Shown here: positions 32,400 through 34,645 of the stretch, in pieces | Position numbering within the stretch: the first letter of the stretch is position 1 | Layout of the letters: each line of letters begins with the position of its first letter | Made by a program: the position numbers and the translations under genes | Notes under the pieces: model-generated | Told to the model about the DNA's origin: nothing | The model's database searches: none | What the model saw: only the letters and a program-made list of their open reading frames with translations | Assembly: GCA_031278895.1 (NCBI GenBank) | Contig: JAITJN010000013.1 | Location: 1 to 34,645 of the forward strand | Origin: Candidatus Endomicrobiellum guadaloupense | GTDB taxonomy: Bacteria > Elusimicrobiota > Endomicrobiia > Endomicrobiales > Endomicrobiaceae | Reading direction: 5' to 3' | DNA: 34,645 nt

Positions 32400-34385
32400 T
32401 TATTTTTGATTTATATACATATCTGATGTAGATATTGTATTTTTGTAGTATTTTACCATAAATTTATGTTCTTCAGTTGCTTCTACTATGGAAAGCATTT
32501 TTGATTTTGAATCGAAATTAAAATATATAAGTTCGCCATTTTCTATATTATAAGATACAGCTTTATCTGTGGACAATATAAAACCATTGCTATTGAAAGC
32601 TATATGCTTTGTATCTTTATCTAATATGCTTGTTCCTGCAGCGGTATATTCTACTTCTGAAAGTGACAAATCGTAAAGCGTTGGACCTATGTCCATGTGG
32701 CAAGCTGTTGTATTTGAGTCTATTTTTTTCTTTAGCTTATCTGGAATGTACATATACATAGGAACGGCATACTTTTTAAAAAGTTCTTCTTTTACCAAAG
32801 TACGTATTTCTCTAAGATTATGGTCACCTGTTATAACAACTATTGTATTGTTTCTAAGTTCAGAGTTTTTTATAGTGTCAAGAAATTTTGCAGCTTCTCT
32901 ATTAGCGAATTGATAAGTTTCAAAAAGCTTTCTAAGATATTTTTCTTTTTCTCCATGCATCATGTGTTCAATGTCTTTTGGTATTTTAAGATTTAAAGGT
33001 TTATAGTATGGTGGTACTTCATAAGGAGGATGCGTTGCTGTAGACATAGCATAGATAAACTTAGGGGTATTATTGTTTTTGAGTTCCCTTAAAACAATTT
33101 CAAAAAATTGTGCATCATTAATTCCCCACTCATGACGATATTCATTTTTTATAGAACCTTCTCCATATATTTCGTCAAATCCTTGTGTTTTTAAAAAATC
33201 TCCAATTCCTCTCCAAGCAAGACTTCCGCCATATACAGCTTTTGTAATATAATCAGATCTTTTATATGGCAAAGCTAGAGAGCTTGAGAATTTTGTATAA
33301 GCTTTGGGGCTTTGTGTTACTTGAAGTGAGAAAGGCCTTTGTGGCATATTTAGAATAGTTGATTCCAAACAATGTATCGTTATTACTCCAGATGGCAAAA
33401 AATTATAAAGCACTGTGTCTTCATCAAAATGCTTTTTTAGTTCACCTAAAACATTAAAGTCTTCACTGTTATACAAAACAGGAAGTTCTCCAAAACTTTC
33501 TAGAATAATAAAAATTACATTTGGTTTTATCTCTTTGGCCTCAGCATTTTTTATAGATTTCTTATTAAATATTGATATATCAACTTTGCTCTTATCTACA
33601 CCAATCTTTTTTGTGATATTTATTTCATCACTGCTTTGCTCAATTTTTGCTTGAATAGCATCTGAAAGAGAATGTGTTGCTGTTAATGCTATGTTATTTA
33701 TAAACGAATTTGTTGATATTTGTGCGTGAAATTTTCCTAAAGGAAACATCGAAATAGTTCCTCTTGCAAACATAAATGTTATAAGAGGTATTAAAATAAC
33801 AATAAATGCTTTAACAAAGATATTAAAGTAAGAAGAGTTTATAAGACGGTGCATATTAAGAAGTTTTTTTGCAGTTATAGAAACAATTTTGCATATCACA
33901 GTGCAGATCAAAATCAATACAGGTAAAAGTATATAAAAACGCCAATCTGAGATAATTGTTTTTATCAAAGTAAATGTATCGTCGTCAAAAAAATCAAATA
34001 ACAATATGTTTATATGTTCCCCAAAACAAATATAAAAACCAAAATCAACAGCAGTAGCTAAAGCAATTGCTATAAATGCAATACAATACCAGAATTTTAT
34101 AAAAGATAGTGCACTTTTAAAGACTCTTAAATTTTTTATCAAAAGCAAAGCAGTAAATATTAGTATTACAATTGAATTTAGATACGCAAGCGCAGATAAA
34201 TCGAGCCGAAACCCAAGAATAAAAGCTCTAACTATTTCTGTAAAATGCACAAACAATGAGATATCTTTAAAGTAAAAAAAGAAAAATATCCTATATAAAG
34301 TCATTGCTACAATTGCAGCTATATTTAACGGTATTATCTTAAGTAAACAGTTAGTATAATTTTCAAAATTATAACTTTTAGACAT
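32400..34385 (-). CDS. LTA-synthase-like membrane sulfatase/phosphoglycerol transferase
   Basis: A 661-residue alkaline-phosphatase-superfamily protein with about five membrane spans in residues 15-210 and an outward-facing catalytic domain (about 285-610), as in LtaS and the phosphoglycerol/phosphoethanolamine transferases. The metal and active-site region includes Glu296 in IILESFGE, a probable nucleophile Thr336 in SGVITIHCLES, Trp391-Arg392 in SLAWRG, His452 in ATHPPY and Asp521-His522 in ITGDHN. The donor and acceptor are unknown; in an LPS-bearing cell it more likely decorates glycans or LPS than builds teichoic acid. AAGGAA precedes the ATG. It heads the minus-strand unit. Confidence 0.85.
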   Translation of the reverse strand: MSKSYNFENYTNCLLKIIPLNIAAIVAMTLYRIFFFFYFKDISLFVHFTEIVRAFILGFRLDLSALAYLNSIVILIFTALLLIKNLRVFKSALSFIKFWYCIAFIAIALATAVDFGFYICFGEHINILLFDFFDDDTFTLIKTIISDWRFYILLPVLILICTVICKIVSITAKKLLNMHRLINSSYFNIFVKAFIVILIPLITFMFARGTISMFPLGKFHAQISTNSFINNIALTATHSLSDAIQAKIEQSSDEINITKKIGVDKSKVDISIFNKKSIKNAEAKEIKPNVIFIILESFGELPVLYNSEDFNVLGELKKHFDEDTVLYNFLPSGVITIHCLESTILNMPQRPFSLQVTQSPKAYTKFSSSLALPYKRSDYITKAVYGGSLAWRGIGDFLKTQGFDEIYGEGSIKNEYRHEWGINDAQFFEIVLRELKNNNTPKFIYAMSTATHPPYEVPPYYKPLNLKIPKDIEHMMHGEKEKYLRKLFETYQFANREAAKFLDTIKNSELRNNTIVVITGDHNLREIRTLVKEELFKKYAVPMYMYIPDKLKKKIDSNTTACHMDIGPTLYDLSLSEVEYTAAGTSILDKDTKHIAFNSNGFILSTDKAVSYNIENGELIYFNFDSKSKMLSIVEATEEHKFMVKYYKNTISTSDMYINQK

Positions 34386-34448
34386 TATATGTTTCCTTTT
34401 TTGTTAAGTATATCATATTACCTAACTTATAAAGTAGTGTTGAAAAAT

Positions 34449-34544
34449 ATGAAACACATATTATCATTCTCTTTTTTAAGTGGGTTGATGTTGGTGATAT
34501 TGGGCATTGTATTGATAATTAGAATGGAATATATTATATATTAG
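34449..34544 (+). CDS. Possible 31-residue membrane peptide (weak)
   Basis: A short frame from ATG 34449 to TAG 34544 encodes a basic N terminus and a hydrophobic helix (SGLMLVILGIVLIIR). There is no clear ribosome site and nothing recognisable. It could be a small protein, the broken start of a membrane protein, or chance in AT-rich DNA. The rest of 34386-34645 shows no other feature I can support. Confidence 0.15.
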   Translation: MKHILSFSFLSGLMLVILGIVLIIRMEYIIY

Positions 34545-34645
34545 TGAGATAAGATGTAATTAATATGATAAAGATACCATGTGTCCCAAGATAATGTAAA
34601 AGAAATAAAAGAGTTGTCAAAAAAGAAAGATTGAAATGTATTGTG

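Noticed and set aside
1-34645. CRISPR array, rRNA or prophage
   Set aside because: Reading through the gaps showed no regularly spaced direct repeats, no rRNA-like sequence and no phage structural genes.

Overview
The window is AT-rich chromosomal DNA from a Gram-negative-type bacterium. It encodes Kdo and heptose synthesis, a lipid A-type acyltransferase and the Lpt export genes, and next to these an HPr kinase with a complete mannose-family PTS. Low GC, tightly packed operons, this LPS/PTS gene order and several decaying stretches suggest an Elusimicrobiota (Endomicrobium-like) organism. That placement is an inference from gene content, not a database result. The gene order lptC-lptA-lptB-hpf-ptsN-hprK-rapZ-yvcK-EIIA-EIIB-(GH57)-EIIC-EIID-HPr-EI resembles the rpoN/PTS neighbourhood known from deltaproteobacteria, but here rpoN is missing and a GH57 glucanotransferase-like gene sits inside the PTS operon.

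Layout. Positions 1-114 hold the 3' end of an unidentified gene, followed by a relic of what may be a DDE transposase. Positions 229-3565 (minus) are valS - rdgB - tRNA-Pro(UGG), with the tRNA overlapping the end of rdgB. Positions 3666-5467 (plus) are an SDR reductase and a ketosynthase. Positions 5468-5879 hold a second relic of the same mobile gene and then the rpmE promoter. Positions 5880-9533 are rpmE - prfA - prmC - murA, with a terminator-like hairpin directly before prfA. Positions 9530-9907 hold an unrecognised, apparently frameshifted small gene. Positions 9908-16954 form the envelope block: hldD, hldE kinase domain, kdsB, kdsA, a small membrane protein, kdsC, an LpxL-like acyltransferase, lptC, lptA, lptB. 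Positions 17052-27331 form the regulatory/PTS block. Positions 27332-30383 are a Nudix hydrolase, a Bax-inhibitor-1-like membrane protein, engB, a secreted repeat protein and an exonuclease III. Positions 30384-30792 hold a heavily decayed gene. Positions 30793-34385 (minus) are an LTA-synthase-like sulfatase, lemA and htpX. The last 260 bases hold no convincing gene.

How the parts fit. HprK can phosphorylate HPr on Ser46, and EI phosphorylates it on His15; both sites are present. EIIA, EIIB, EIIC and EIID complete a mannose-family permease, so the organism probably has a functional sugar PTS with HprK control, flanked by the PTS-Ntr EIIA, RapZ and YvcK, which in other bacteria tie carbon status to envelope precursor synthesis. 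The upstream block makes Kdo and heptose and exports LPS, so envelope construction and sugar sensing lie in one co-directional run. The most unusual points are the GH57 gene inside the PTS operon, the absent rpoN, the tRNA/rdgB overlap, the duplicated Shine-Dalgarno of hldD and the matching pair of mobile-gene relics.
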